Positions 33,188-45,888 of a stretch of DNA of 64,000 nt are shown one piece after another. The translations under genes and the position numbers were made by a program. This stretch comes from Hydractinia symbiolongicarpus (lineage: Eukaryota > Cnidaria > Hydrozoa > Anthoathecata > Hydractiniidae): NCBI RefSeq assembly GCF_029227915.1, contig NC_079879.1, positions 24,320,501-24,384,500 on the forward strand, in the 5' to 3' direction. The notes beneath the pieces are model-generated. The model worked only from the letters and a program-made list of their open reading frames with translations, had not been told where the DNA came from and made no database searches. How positions within the stretch are numbered: position 1 is the stretch's first letter; each line of letters begins with the position of its first letter.

Positions 33188-34579
33188 AATAGAATCCTTA
33201 TTTGTTATAAACTGTATTTTGGTATTGTGCTATCCTCTGTTGTTCTTAAAGACTTTTTGAATGCTTGACACGTTTTAACAAGTTAACTTTTTACCTTGTG
33301 ATGATCTTATTAAATGAAAGGTGATCACCTTTGCTGAGAACAAAGTCGACATACCGAATAATTACGTCAGGCGTGGGTGAAATTTCCTTGCAAAACAAGA
33401 AGATCTATTATCTTCAGAACTTTTTAATTTCCTAAAAGGTAGGAAAAATACGTATTGTTGAAGTTTTAAAAAATGCTTTATTTCTTTTCCCAGTTTGAAT
33501 ATTATCATACCTTTACCCGATTGAAAAACAAAATCACTTATGCAATAGAAAACAAGTATGTGCTACAATAACAGACGTATACCAAGGCATTTTTATTGTT
33601 GATAATTTTAAGTGCAACCTTTGGAGGGCGGTGCCTACAGCTGCATTAAATTTAGCGAAGAAAATTCGAATACAATACAATACATTGGTATTAGAACCTG
33701 ATTGGAATTTATATTTTTCTTTTTCTTTAGTAGTCCGATGACTTACAGCTGTTCTTTGATGACATCGCCTGTCAAACAGGAACAACAATGATAAAAATGA
33801 TGTAAAAGAAAATAAAAGTTGTCGTCACATAAAACTAGTCCATAACTTACACTGTTTTAGGGGTCTCGAGTGTTTTTAAAGTGAAAAGTTTTTTTTATAG
33901 CCTAATTGTGAGACTCATTTTTTAAACTTTGGTAACCTATCTTGAAGGACAAGAGTAAAATAGGCTTTCATCATCTGCGTTCAAATGCGACAGATCCTCT
34001 AAAATGTCATCACGATATCAGCATTGTCTTCAATGAAACATTAATTTGCGAAACTTTTCTTCGAGTAGACATTTCTTATAACTGCTTGCCAAGATGTATT
34101 TATTGTAAAGACATTTTGTAAATAATTTTCTGCGTTAGTGATGCGTTAGTGCATATCCGGTTTAAATAGACCAATGTAATAACGAAGAATGTTAAGCCGG
34201 ATTTCCACCTAAGACATTGTACGTACTGAAATTAGTTGATTTAATTGGATAAGCTCGACCTTTTGGTCGATATTTGTCGGTAAGTTGGATTTAATTTAAC
34301 CAACAAAAATTGAACAATCAAAAGACTAATTGGGAATAGTTATCTTTTGAACCAATCATTGGAGTTAAAATAATACGTTACGTTACGATACGATACGTCG
34401 TATTTCTGTCCGTTTAGTTTCGCGAAAAATTTTCTTATAATGAAAAACAGCCTCAATACCTTATCTCACAGTATTTTCATGGATACAAAGATCCAGAAGT
34501 TGGGTTTTAATTGCAACTTTATTCCACCCACAGACAAAAATTACGATATTGTGATGTAATTTTTTCTATCAATTAGTTA
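33188..34579. other. Gene-free interval between receptor B and the cysteine-rich gene
   Basis: Short open frames only. It lies 5' of receptor B and 3' of the minus-strand secreted gene. Nothing repetitive beyond a TACGATACG-like run near 34380-34396. Confidence 0.35.
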
Positions 34580-36147
34580 TTACAATCTACAGTTAGGCGT
34601 ATCCCATGGTAACACATTTCCGTCCTTGCAATGTAATCCATAACACCAGTTGCTTTCTTGATCATATTTTTTCATTATTGTTTCTCCTTCATCATAGTAT
34701 CTACCCTTATGGAAGCAACCAGAAGAAGGAAAGGTTGGGTGCGTCGGATGAGTGGAGATTGGTGGCTGTGTGAATGATTCTCTCATGACGTATCCGTTTG
34801 AGCCCATCTTTTTCTTCCCACGCATACAATCGAAGTTATCCCATACCAAAACGTGACCACCCGAGCATTTCATTCCTCCGCATTTTGTTTCATAAATGAT
34901 TTCGCCGTCTTGGTACCATTTGGTGCTGTAATAACAACTCCCTTGGATTGGTATCGTTGTCGTTGAGGTTTGAAGCGATAACCCAATAAAAACAAAGGGA
35001 AAGAAGAGCGTTAAATCTAAAAATTATAGTTGCTTTTTAAACAATTTATTTTGTTTGCGACAAAGTATTTATACTTAGGGATAATGCTTAGTTTTTACAG
35101 TACTATATCTGCTGCTAAAAATTTGTCCTCATCAAAATAAAAAAACTACCAGCCTTTTTATATAAACGGAAATTTAGCTTGCTTATTTAACCTGAAAACC
35201 AAAGAACATTTTCAAAGAGGCAACTTTTTATGTATACTTGGGAGCAACTATTTCTAATCTATGGATTTTTTCACGTATGCATTACGATCAGAATGCTCGC
35301 TGGGGAAATGTTTCCACATCAGCTATTTATTAGAAAGTCAGAGCATTTATTTCGCACACGCCCTTGACTTAGACAACCACGGTTTTCTTATCTGAATTAC
35401 AGTGGAATCTTCTAAAAGCAGATACAGTCTAAAGCGGACACCTCTATATGACGGACACTATTCCTTGGAACGGACTGAATTCAGGTCAAATTTTCACAAG
35501 AAAATTCTCAAAAGACGGACAGTTATAAGGCGGACACTTTATAAAACGGACACTTTTTTCGCACCAAATGACATTTTCCCTTGAAAAAGCTCTGTATGAA
35601 GCGGAAACATAAAAAAAAACACTTGTCATATTTCTTGTCTCTTTTTATTTTTTTTCCTAATCAACACCTTTATCGACAACAACAAACTCGTATAACTGGA
35701 ACCCATAACCAGCGTTTCTGTTTAAACGCTTCCCTGTGACTCGACATGTTATTTTGGAATTGGGAAATTTTGTAAGTCATCGGAAAATTTTACTGAGATT
35801 TTTAGGGACAAGTCCAACTGTAAGTTGATGCTTGTTTTTGTTTGTATACCAGTAGAGCGTGTGAATAATACAATTTCACATTCATCAAATTATACGCCGC
35901 ATTTCCTTGATTTGAAAGGAATAGAACAAACAAAACGTATATAAACAAAAAAAGTCATGTTTTCGGCAAAACTTTGCTCTAAAAGTGATTTTTGGGTACA
36001 ATCTCTATAAAGCGGACACCTCTATAAGACGGCCACTTTTTTGCACCAATGGTGTCCGCTTTAGAGAGATTCCACTGTAGAAGTGAACTGTTATGAGATT
36101 CCACTGTAGAAGTGAACTGTTATGTAGAACAAGTCATACTCACACAT
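34580..36147 (-). CDS. Secreted two-module cysteine-rich (VWC-like) protein, two exons
   Basis: Coding exon 1 is 36147-36144 (ATG plus one base), with a consensus donor GTGAGT. Exon 2 is 35016-34580 after a TTTTTAG acceptor. The total is 441 nt, 146 residues, with phase closing exactly. The N terminus is a hydrophobic signal peptide (LTLFFPFVFIGLSL) ending before a Thr-rich stretch. Two modules follow, each with four Cys and a Y-x-x-G-E motif: GSCYY...YQDGEIIYETKCGGMKC...VWDNFDC, then SGCFH...YYDEGETI...NWCYGLHCKDG...WDTPNC. A Pro/Thr/His-rich linker joins them. The spacing recalls small VWC-type domains, but I cannot assign a named family. Probable extracellular protein of unknown role. The intron contains a pogo-like MITE. 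Confidence 0.7.
35400..36077. mobile_element. pogo/Tigger-like MITE with TA target duplication
   Basis: The left end CAGTGGAATC (35400) and right end GATTCCACTG (36077) are inverted repeats, extended by TCTAAAGCGGACACC inside. TA dinucleotides flank both ends (35398-35399, 36078-36079). Subterminal GCGGACAC repeats occur throughout. There is no transposase. It lies inside the intron of the minus-strand cysteine-rich gene. Confidence 0.85.
36067..36124 (+). repeat. 29-bp tandem duplication at MITE end
   Basis: Two exact copies of a 29-bp unit (36067-36095, 36096-36124) contain the MITE terminus GATTCCACTG plus adjacent host sequence, which suggests a duplication after insertion. Confidence 0.85.
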
Positions 36148-37169
36148 GATGCTGCTGATTTTCGCGTTGTAAGCAGAATGCAAAATTAAAATGAATATGT
36201 TTGGTTTATACGCTCAAAACAAACTTTTTTCTGATAAATATTCATATGTCTGTGTAAATGGTAAAACTGAATTTTCAGTGTTTTTGATTGATCAGATGGA
36301 ATATGTTTATCTACAAAAAAATAATTAAAAAAAATCAATGTTTTAGGTAGCCAAACTATCAGCTGACGATATGTTTGCCATTGCCTTATTTTTGTGCTTG
36401 AAATCTAAGCAAGAAAATATGCAAACGTATCTTCCAAGATGGCGGACACGTTTTATTTAAAGGTCACTGAAAGATAAAAAAAATTGAACTCGACTTACCC
36501 GAAGAAATTACAAGACAATTGTAAAATAAAAAACACTTTATGGATGGTAGTTTAAGAATATTCGCTGGAAGTTTTGATGAACAAAAGACGAAGCCGAAGG
36601 TCATTGGTGAAAATACGAACGGAAATGATGAAAAAGACGAACATGAATTCAGCGAAAATAATAGAAGTTTCAAAACTATTCAAGGTTAAAGTCAACATTT
36701 ACATAGTTGTATAAAGTCAAAAACTGTTAGAAACGTTTATGATCATGTCGAAGAAACCAATACAAATGAGTTAATTTAATTACTCTTCAAATGGGGAGAA
36801 TAGAATGGCAGAACATATAATGGATCTTTTTTAATAAAAAAGACTTATCCTGTTGTAAAAAATTATTCATGTCACCGAGTGGAAAGTATGGTAAACAATA
36901 CATCGATGAGACAGGCAGATTGTTGCATTCTTGAGTTAAAGATTCACCATTGACGAGAATTGCATCAAAGCTATTATTGCAATGTCAAGTTTACTGCTAC
37001 AGAAGGCCAACAAAACATTAAAACTAAAGACCATATGGCCGCGTTTGAAAGACGACTGAAACGATGACATTTCTGGTGGTTTATTAAAACTATTAGAAAA
37101 ATTTTAAAATATTCAAAATTGTTTGCCCTGTATAAGTCAACCAAAGAATATAGGAGAACTATTTAAACG
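36148..37169. other. Upstream flank of the cysteine-rich gene, then decayed repeat
   Basis: No exon is called. Fragments near 36880-37060 may be the decayed 5' part of the reverse-transcriptase element that is recognisable from about 37170. Confidence 0.3.
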
Positions 37170-38870
37170 GCTTGCTGAGTTGTTGCTAAAGGCAACGTCA
37201 ACGGAGCAATCAAAATATTATCAAACAAGTTACTCCATTAAAAACATTCGCTACCTACTGAACGCGTAAAAGATATCCTTTTGCATGACCAACCTAAAGA
37301 GGTTCATTTAATCAAGTTGGAAATTATCACCAGTGACATTATACGGAAAGCAGCTATCCAAACAAAAGGTAGTTCAGGTCCTTCTGATATGATTATTCAC
37401 TTTATGTTTATTTTAGAAGTAGCACAACTGATCTTTGTGATGCTTTTTCAGCTGTTGTTAGAAAGTTATGTACGACACAAGATGAATCAGACATTCTTGA
37501 AGGTTTTTTGTCGTGTCGTTTTATTCCTTTGGATAACAATCCAGGACTACGAGCAATAGGCGTAGATGCAGTTTTAAAAGGAATAGCAGGGAAAGCCATA
37601 GTATCAGTGCTGAAAAGTGTATTCTTGAATCTGTTGGATCTTTGCAAGTATGTGCAGGTAGTTGCAAAGCAGCGGTGCGTGCTATGGAACGAATTTTTAA
37701 AGAGGAAAATACAGAAGCTGTTTTATTGATAGAGACTTCGGATTCTAATGCTCCGTAAATAGAAAAGCATTTTTGTATAAGATAGCCATCGTTTGTCCAT
37801 CTATTGCAACTTATGTAAAAAAATATTATTTAAAGTTCCAGCCTTTTCGTCATTGGAAAGTGCAAGTTAAAATCATTTGAAGGTACCACCCAGGGTGAAC
37901 CAATCTCCATGGCAGTTTATGCAATTGCTGTTATCCCTTATGGTTTTAGATGTTACAAATCAACTTCCGAAAAAAAAACTGGACAAAAAATGGACAGCTT
38001 GCGCAGATGATTTTTCAGCTGCAGGTTCAATAAACAGCTTAAGACAATGGTGGACACAAATTTGGTTATTAACGAAAAGCAACTAAATTTCATTTGATAG
38101 TGAAGCCCATGTTAACTGAAAAAACAACTGAAGTCTTCAAAAAATACGAAGATAAGGATTACACGGAAGGAATAACATCATTCGAGTACTGTGATTGGAC
38201 AAAAAAAAGGTACAAAGGACAGTACATCAGTAACGAAGTTAACAAGTGGCTCGAGAAGATTCAACTGTTGAGTAATATCATAAAAATTAAGCCACAAGCA
38301 GCTTATAGTTGTTTTGTATCTGACATTGCTATTCTGTTAAAACCAATTGATGACCTTAATCGGACAACATTTATACTTGCAATTACTGGCGGAGGAGGCG
38401 TAAATAATAACGACAAACGACATTTATCACTTTCTGCGAAAGACGGTGGCTTGTGGGACTTTCGCTATCTTCTGATATGTTAGTATTCAAATTCTACTAC
38501 TAAACATCTTACTGAAAACACCTTTTTTAAACAAGAATATGGATATCACCATGATCCTGATAGAAAAATATTAAAATGCAATTAAAGTTGCAAAAAAAGA
38601 AATTGTAGCAGCTTGGAGGAAACACTGACGCCTAATCAGCTAAAGTTATTTGAGTTACTTCAGGCGCAGGAAGCATCAATATGGTTGACCTCATTGCCAT
38701 TGAAAGATGAAGGTTACGTAATCAACAAGCAAAATTTCGTAGATTTAATTACACTAAGATATGATTGGCATTTAAACTGTTTCCCAGATCTGTGTGAACG
38801 TGGATCGAGATTCACTGTTGTAAACGCGCTCCATCATGCAAGAAAGGCGGCTTTATAACTTTGAAACACA
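37170..38870 (+). pseudogene. Decayed reverse-transcriptase retroelement copy
   Basis: Family segments appear in order but in shifting frames: GNVNGAIK (about 37190), SGPSD (about 37380), RFIPLDNNPGLRAIGVD followed by GKAIVSVLK (37508-37620), EENTEAVLLI, GTTQGEPISMAVYAIAVIP (about 37880-37935), CADDFSAAGS at the catalytic RT box (normally YADD), TEGITSFEYCDWTKK and QPQAAYSCFVSD (38094-38310), and finally SIWLTSLPLKDEGYVINKQ with LRYDW (38613-38858). These match a retroelement RT widespread in invertebrates whose order I cannot name with certainty (non-LTR or DIRS-like). Multiple stops and frameshifts make it non-functional. Confidence 0.72.
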
Positions 38871-39838
38871 ACAAAGTAAGTAAGAAACATAACTGCTAAA
38901 CTTATACTTGAAGTTTATAAAGATTTCAAAGTGGAACCATAGCTACAGCCTTTGACCAGTGAAGTTTTTAAAGCGAAAATATTTCTGATGGGGCACAATT
39001 TGATATAACCGCCAGAGGTTTTTGGATAAGAAGCCAATTAACATTTTTTCATGTATGGAATTTTAACCCAACCGCACATACCTATTGTATGTTAACCAAA
39101 AGCTTCTAAAAACTTAAGAAGTTAATGTAAACGATGTAATAAATATAGAGGGTGATGCAGGCGAGCATGGATCTTTACGACTTTAGTCATGTCCTCGACG
39201 GGCGGGCAGTTCCACAAAGACAATTTTAAGGATTCTATTTCTTCCAACGCTCTGGTTAGTGAGGTAGCATCCTGTTTCTAAAGTTGTTACATTCTGTTTA
39301 TCTATCCGATCATAGTCTTTTTTTTTGGTGACTATGATTCGATTTAGTCAAGCTCTGTGATACTTGACCTTTCGGAACCCTTTTTTATGTGTAACCCAAT
39401 TTTTGTGTTCGTTTTACTCTCTTTTTGTATCAGTCACTTCAAGTCTTTAATTTATAAGTTGTTTCATTCCAATTGATAATATATTTTAATTTATTCTAAT
39501 ATTTGTATAGTTTATTTAAAAATACAAACTTTAGGCTCGAAAGTCTTTAAAAATAAGGAACAGTTCTTTGCGAGGTGAAAAAAAGCTTTTAAAAACATAG
39601 AACCAAAATATTTTCTTCTGGTTTGTAATATTTTTAAATTTTGTTATCCGGTAAATAGCAAGCAAATTTCCAAAACTTTTTTAAAACATTTTCATTTCCA
39701 ACGTTTTAACGGATTCCAACTGCGCTGTGCTAGATTTTCCTTCACGAAAAGAAGCTGCAAGTAACGATAATTCGCCATCTTTGAAATTATAGTTGTAATT
39801 ATCAATATCAAAACAACAGTAAAATGCTACTGTAAAAC
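38871..39838. other. Gene-free interval
   Basis: A+T-rich, with no supportable exon or bounded repeat between the RT relic and a SINE. Confidence 0.4.
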
Positions 39839-40050
39839 TATCAACGAGAGTCCTGTGAAGGCTTTCTAGTGCATTTAAAGCTCCCATTTGAGTTACACAA
39901 GCAAAGCAATCGCTTAACTAGACAATAGCCTATTCTAATGCTGAAGGGATAGATTCACACTTTTATAGTCTCTCGCATGACTTGGTCGGGGTGTGAACTC
40001 AAAACTTTTTCCACTGGAAGCAAACGCTTTATCACTAGGCTACCAGTCAG
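39839..40050 (-). mobile_element. tRNA-derived SINE, family 2 (diverged copy)
   Basis: Matches the SINE at 55451-55696 along its length. The tRNA-like head is at the high-coordinate end (GCTACCAGTC, then a degenerate B box) and the central block GCTCCCATTTGAG lies near 39882. The tail end begins at TATCAACGAGAGTCCTG. No target duplication was identified. Confidence 0.72.
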
Positions 40051-41021
40051 CAAAAAAACTTGCCTTTCATAAGAAAGAGGCTATAAATAACAAAACAAGA
40101 CTATGGAGCAAAGATTTGGTCTTGCTGCCTGATGCGCTTATGCACTACTGAAATGGAAGAAACGATAGCTATAAACAATTATGATGTGAGTGCATAAAAC
40201 TCAAAAAATGTTGGATATTAATTATGCAGGTGAAACTGTGTAAGGGTTATCGTGTTAAACCTAATGGAAATTATTCAAAAGGAGGTAACACATTGTGGAC
40301 TGCTTTTCTGAAAAGAACTATGGTGTATACATACACGTGAACCAAACACTGGAATATTTTTATGCAATGTGTAAAGGTAGATCTGGTGCAGATGACTGCT
40401 GTAAGCACATAACTTTCCCTTTTTTACCAGTTTGTATCAGAAGAAATTCAATTTCATCAATTTTCTTTACTTGTGTTGCTGTGACATTGGTAAGAGCAAA
40501 AAACGCCATTGTCAACACAATAAAAATACTGAATAAATAAAGATAAATTGAATTGGATACTTAAAGAAAAAGGGGAAAATGACCAACAACCAGAAATTTT
40601 TTTTTATTAAATTTTTCTTTCCATATTTAGTGAACGAAATTCTAAGAAATATTCACCAAAAAAAAAGAAAAAGAAAAATCAAATAATTAATTTTGCTTTT
40701 AGAAAACTTTTGACATGGATATCAACTCTTTAAATTTCTTTTCTAAATTGCATTTCATCACGTCAATTAAATAAGCGTCCCGCTTGTAAAAACACCTAAT
40801 TTGAAACTCAATAGGCGTCTGTGTTAAATCAATACATTACGGAATATCTTTATAATATTTATTAGATCAATCGTAGAATAATTCGTTGAACTATTTCCAT
40901 CCAGATATTCTCAATGCTCCTTATACCAATCATTATTAAAAAAGTAGTGGCTTACTCTGTATTTCCACAGCGCTAAAAATGTTCTTCAAATAACTATCCC
41001 CATTTTTTTGAATAACTCCTT
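40051..41021. other. Gene-free 3' flank of receptor C
   Basis: A short plus frame near 40240-40350 (KGYRVKPNGNYSKGGNTLW) is open but too short and unrecognised. Otherwise A+T-rich. Confidence 0.3.
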
Positions 41022-41933
41022 TCATGTTTTAAACATATTACGAAGAGTTCTTTTGAATTGTGGATTTTTATGAAAATATATAAATGGATTTAAGCAAGAG
41101 TTGATTTGAAATATTGTAAATGCACAAACATATAATAGTTGAGATGATCGTGGTGTTACAATGGACTTAAACTTGCTAATAGCATGTAGTACAAACCATA
41201 CGTTTGATGTAATGACACAACCGAAATAGCAAATGATCAACAAATACACCATTTTTGCCATTCTGAAATGCAGTAGTTCTCTTCTATGCTGTTCTTTGTA
41301 TCTGTTGTTCAATGTGTTCTCGTACAACACCCATTCCTTTTTGTGTTTTTGCATGGTTTTGTTGTGTTCTTTCATAGCTTTCTTTATTCGGCAGTAGCTC
41401 ACGAAAAGTGAACTCACTGAGACAATAAAGACTAGACCAGCCGCACAAAAATATAACACGTAGTTTACGTAAACAAGAAATGGTGCTATAACGGGAAAAA
41501 GCCAGACCAGAACAATTAAGATAATATACTTTCTTCTACTCATGTATGATTCGTAATAATTCAATCTGGTCAGTAAAATACACCTATCATGAACAATAAC
41601 AGCCAGTGTTAGGTAGGATGTACTTTCAATAACAAAAACACAGTACCGTCTGATGAGGTCGATGCGACAATCTTGCGATGCAGATTTGTCGAGCAACTGC
41701 CAGCTAAAAAGTGGTCCCAAAACCACAGCTGTAATCAGATCCGTCACAACACGGGATAATAAAATCCTATTAGTCCTGGTTTTATTGCTAGGCGTGAGTA
41801 GTATTTTCAAGACCAGGGAATTCATGACGAAGCCAATCAATGAAAATATGGTAAATGAACCACCAAATATGGCCGCCATTGGCGAATTTAGCAACGATAA
41901 ACGTGGCACACAATCAAATGCTTTCCCACCCAT
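41022..41933 (-). CDS. Class A orphan GPCR, receptor C
   Basis: 303 residues, one exon, starting MGGKAFDCVPRL. TM marks: N38 (TM1), D65 (TM2), C89 ahead of TM3, DRC 116-118 at the DRY site, W144 (TM4), NPFIYF from N282 (TM7) and a basic helix 8. The third intracellular loop is long and charged (MKEHNKTMQKHKKE, NNRYKEQHRRE), nearly the same as in receptors E and F, defining subfamily 2. TM6 (LLIICYFGCVITSNVW) lacks the usual proline. The second extracellular loop is only a few residues. Ligand unknown; signalling role inferred from class. Confidence 0.9.
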   Translation of the reverse strand: MGGKAFDCVPRLSLLNSPMAAIFGGSFTIFSLIGFVMNSLVLKILLTPSNKTRTNRILLSRVVTDLITAVVLGPLFSWQLLDKSASQDCRIDLIRRYCVFVIESTSYLTLAVIVHDRCILLTRLNYYESYMSRRKYIILIVLVWLFPVIAPFLVYVNYVLYFCAAGLVFIVSVSSLFVSYCRIKKAMKEHNKTMQKHKKEWVLYENTLNNRYKEQHRRELLHFRMAKMVYLLIICYFGCVITSNVWFVLHAISKFKSIVTPRSSQLLYVCAFTIFQINSCLNPFIYFHKNPQFKRTLRNMFKT

Positions 41934-42812
41934 TTCAAATCATTTCTTTGCTGCTGTTATCAAAATATGAACTACAATCAAAATAAAAAATATCAGAAAA
42001 ATTTTCATTCGTTGTGTTCTCAATACCGCTTTGTATAAAGCATTACAGTAATATATTTCTTGATTGTCTTTAATAAGAAACAATTTTGTGTATAGAATTC
42101 AAATAATTATTTAGTCTAATCAGTTGGCAAGAAAAGCCAGTATTCACAAGGTCGATAGGTCGTTTTTAATTGAGCAATCAAAATGACTCAAACAAATATA
42201 TTATTTCATTACTTCCAACTGTTATTGATTTAAGCTTTACAGTAATTTAGCAAAAGAAAAAAAAGAGGACAAGGGTTGGAAGGTTAATTACTTTTCCCCA
42301 CGTCTTTTAAAATCATTTTTCCTTTCCTCAAAGCTATGAAAGACCATGAGAAGTATAATCATATTAATTAAATTTTATCCGCAACCTTCTCCCTTAAAAT
42401 AGAAAAGTCCTGACGCATGCCACTTTGTGTTGCGATTATGCGGTGCTACGTCACTAATTTCAGCGTTACCACAGCTATTTGTATTTATTGTCCTCCCCCA
42501 AGGCGAAAGGACAGATCATAGTATTTCATAAGGAGATATAATTGAGAAGACACGCAGTTAGATCACGATAAATGATTTGTTTTTCTTCATATATTTAAAA
42601 ATCAGTTTAAATCATGCTATTTAAATCAGGGTCTGAGTGACGTTTATGTAGAATTCCAGACTGGAGATTTCAGTTACATGTCAAAGGTAAGGTGATAGCT
42701 ATAGCCGAAGCGACAAGTTTAAAAAATAGAAAGTGCTTTGATTGTGTAACAACTAACTGATAGTTATCTAAATTAGATTCAAAGCTTTATAACTCTTTTC
42801 ATTTGGTACATA
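41934..42812. other. Shared upstream region between receptors C and D, part 1
   Basis: Receptors C (minus) and D (plus) are divergent, with about 4.6 kb between their starts; this is the C-proximal part. No exon or bounded repeat is visible. Confidence 0.35.
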
Positions 42813-43422
42813 CCTTAACTGGATTAATTTTCGCGAGCATTAATTTTCGCGAATTTCGGCCAAATTCGCAAAAAGAAGTACACGCGAAAAGTTTGAAAAA
42901 GCCTAATTAGCGAAAATTAATCCTTGTGAAAATTTTGAAAAGAGCTCATTCGCAAAAATATAAATCCTCGCGAAAATTTTGAGAACAACATTTGTTGATA
43001 ATGTTGTTGATGTTGGAAGAGGACCATTGATTCTTTTAAGATCCTTCAGGCGGCTAAATATATACCAAGTGAACTTGTAATAGATAGTGACGATGAGGAT
43101 GAAGAGTGGATAGATAAATAAGTTCATCGAAATATAATTGATTCGTCTTTTTGTTGATAGTGAAGCAGATCTGTGCTGACATATAGATCTTTGTAACTTT
43201 ACAATTACAGCGAATACATAGTTTCTTTACAAAAGCCATTCATTATTTCTAACGTTAACCCCACACTCAAAAAAAATTATTTCCTAAAAATTTGTAATCC
43301 GCGAAAATAAACCCTCGCGAAAAATTAAAGAATGGTCGATTTGCGAAAATTTGTTCACGCGATATATTTGGAAACAACCGATTCGCGAAAATTAGTCCTC
43401 GCGAAATTTTATCGACTTAAGG
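42813..43422. mobile_element. TCGCGAAA-type MITE with TIRs and TA duplication
   Basis: The left end CCTTAACTGGATTAATTTTC and the reverse complement of the right end, CCTTAAGTCGATAAAATTTC, align over about 45 bp, continuing through TTAATTTTCGCGAA. TA flanks both ends (42811-42812, 43423-43424). The 610-bp interior holds further TTCGCGAAAATTA repeats and no gene. Confidence 0.78.
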
Positions 43423-43807
43423 TACTTATAGCATTGCTCTAACTTTCTTGCCTGCCACACAACCGATTAGCAGTATACATTAGATATCTTTATTTAAAGT
43501 TCTATATACCTTCCAGAAAAGGAATAGAGTGATAAACACCTTGTTTACGTAGTGTCTGTATTTTCTAGCCTCTTACGCAGATGTTAACGCCTGCTAAAAA
43601 CCTAAACAAAGAAATTAGTCTATTAATATACCTTTTGTGATTTATACTTTTTCTGGTTGGCATTCATATTGTTTAGATAGCTAGCTTACTACATTATGCT
43701 TGCTTTGCTTTATTTAAAGCAGAAGGTTGAGGGTTCTGATACTCATTCTACTAGGTCTATAGCTCCTAGCTAGGAGGCCATACCTAATGAGAAAATATTT
43801 CAGAGGT

Positions 43808-43865
43808 TTCTTTAGCTCAAATGGGAGCTTTAAACACTCTAGAACCGCCTTTATGGTCTGTCCTG
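43808..43865 (+). repeat. SINE central-block fragment
   Basis: TAGCTCAAATGGGAGCTTTA followed by AACACTCTAGAA and GTCCTG matches the central block shared by SINE families 1 and 2. No head or tail is visible, so it is an old fragment. Confidence 0.5.
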
Positions 43866-45888
43866 AAAGTATTTTACAGGGGGTAGCTAGTTAGCTCGAA
43901 ATAATAGAAGAAGCAGCTCGCTAGCTAGCTAGCTGAAAAACTAACTAACAGTGTATACCAGATACAGTTAACAGAAACAGTTGAAAAATGTAGTTGATTT
44001 AACTGCGGATATAATTGTAAGTGGTTTAGCTCATTGTAAGGCTGTATTATATGAAAGGGGACGATTTCTGAGAAAAACAGACATTTCTAGAAAGAATGTT
44101 GTGGCTGTCATTGAGAGAACACACTGAGTAAATATATGGCAACAAATACTTTTGTTACTAATAAATTTCCTACATTTTTATATATAGTATATCCGGTCAC
44201 CAAGATGAGCCTAATATTGAACTTTAGCTCAAGGACTACAAGTGCGTTTTTTTGTGTCATTACTGCTGTTCAAAAATTCGATGAGACTTCTTTTCTAGAT
44301 GATTTCTTCTCTAGCCAATTAAAGAAAAATTCGCCAATACAAAAATCCGAATTTATATGTATGCAGACAATTGTTTGGATATGTGGTTAATTGATAGCAT
44401 CAGCAAAAATAGAAAATGAGCGCACTTTCCATAACAATCTAAATTCTCAAATTGTGTAAACTTACTTCAATTGAAGATGAGTAATCAGATTGTAAGACCT
44501 TTAACTTGCTTTTATTCATGCTTTTTGTACCTATAATGGGATGCCAAAATGAACAGATTTTCATGTATGGCATAAGAAATAATGTACAGAACCTCAAAAA
44601 ATGCAAACACAAGGCAAATATGGGAAACAAACCGCATGGGAGTAATTTGCGCGCTCATGGCGTAATAGTGCTTGATTAGGCGTAAAAAGGTATGAGAAGA
44701 GCGCAAATTGAGATATAATATATATGAATTGCTTAGTGGTGAAAAAACCAGGATTTTACCCTTGTAATCGAAGAAGAATGTTTTCCGCTACTACGTAATT
44801 GGCCTGCGTATTTTGTTTTAAATAAATGCTGTGAGGCAATAAAAAAATTATAAACCAAAACTGTGGGGTAGGATACTTCCAACTTTTCTTTCATCCTGTG
44901 GTGTGGTGTAGACAAAGGGTTATTTGTAAATTTTCTTTCTGTTCTTGAAGACAACGATGTTTATTTTTTTTAACACCAGAGGTTATGATATAATACACGT
45001 CACATCATAGAAAAAAAAATGTGATTTTTTTTTTCTTTAGCTAGGTAAAGTAACTTTTGTTACAACATTTCTACACATTGTTCTCCCTCATAACTACAAC
45101 TAAATTCATTCTAAAAATGTCTGTCTTTGTATATATTATATACAGTAAAAAGTCTCTAAATTTTTGTTTTCGTATATATTTGTTTCTTAATGCAATATAT
45201 TTGAATTTAAACTTTTTTGCCTCCTACCTGTGAAGACATTGAATTGATGTCCCACTTAAGCGAATTTTTTTTGGTGGATAGGACTAAAAAACTTGGCCTT
45301 AGTAGCAAAAGTTTCACTTGTCCAGGGTTTCACTAAACTTGAGTGTACTGTTTCAACAAAAACATTTTAGTACTTTTAGATGCAAATGTCCCCCTTCTTT
45401 TCTTTTTCCCGTCTTTAATATTACAGAATAATGTGCAGGTGGAATAATGATTAACCAGTTAACGATTTTTTTTTGTATTTTTGAAGTCAGAAGAGAGACT
45501 GCGGTATGGTTTGTAACCTTTTGTCGTAAAAGGAATGCAGATGATGCAATAAACAGTTAAATGATTGTTATTTTATACCTTCGGCGAAAAAGCTTAATTT
45601 TTTATTTTTAGCAAATGAGTTGAATTCTTTGTTTACTTGATATCACCAAATTATAAAATAAAAAAAGGCACATGCATTCAATGTCACAGTTGATTCCGAA
45701 ACTAGATTAGTATGTGGTTTTAGAAAGTCTGTCGTGCCTTGTTACATGTGCCAAAAGAATTGCCACGATTTACACGAAGGAAACCATTATGTGTTCCTGT
45801 GCTATTAAAAAGTAGAACAGATTAAAGTAAAAAAGCTTGTGAGATTGTCATCGCTTTGTACTGCTTGTGTCAATATAACTTGTATCAA
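43866..45888. other. Interval with AGCT runs and a repeat fragment
   Basis: CTAGCTAGCTAGC tracts occur near 43918-43935. 45228-45345 contains GATGTCCCACTTAAGCGAA, resembling sequence at 57363-57400, and may be a transposon end. No exon is supported. Confidence 0.4.
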
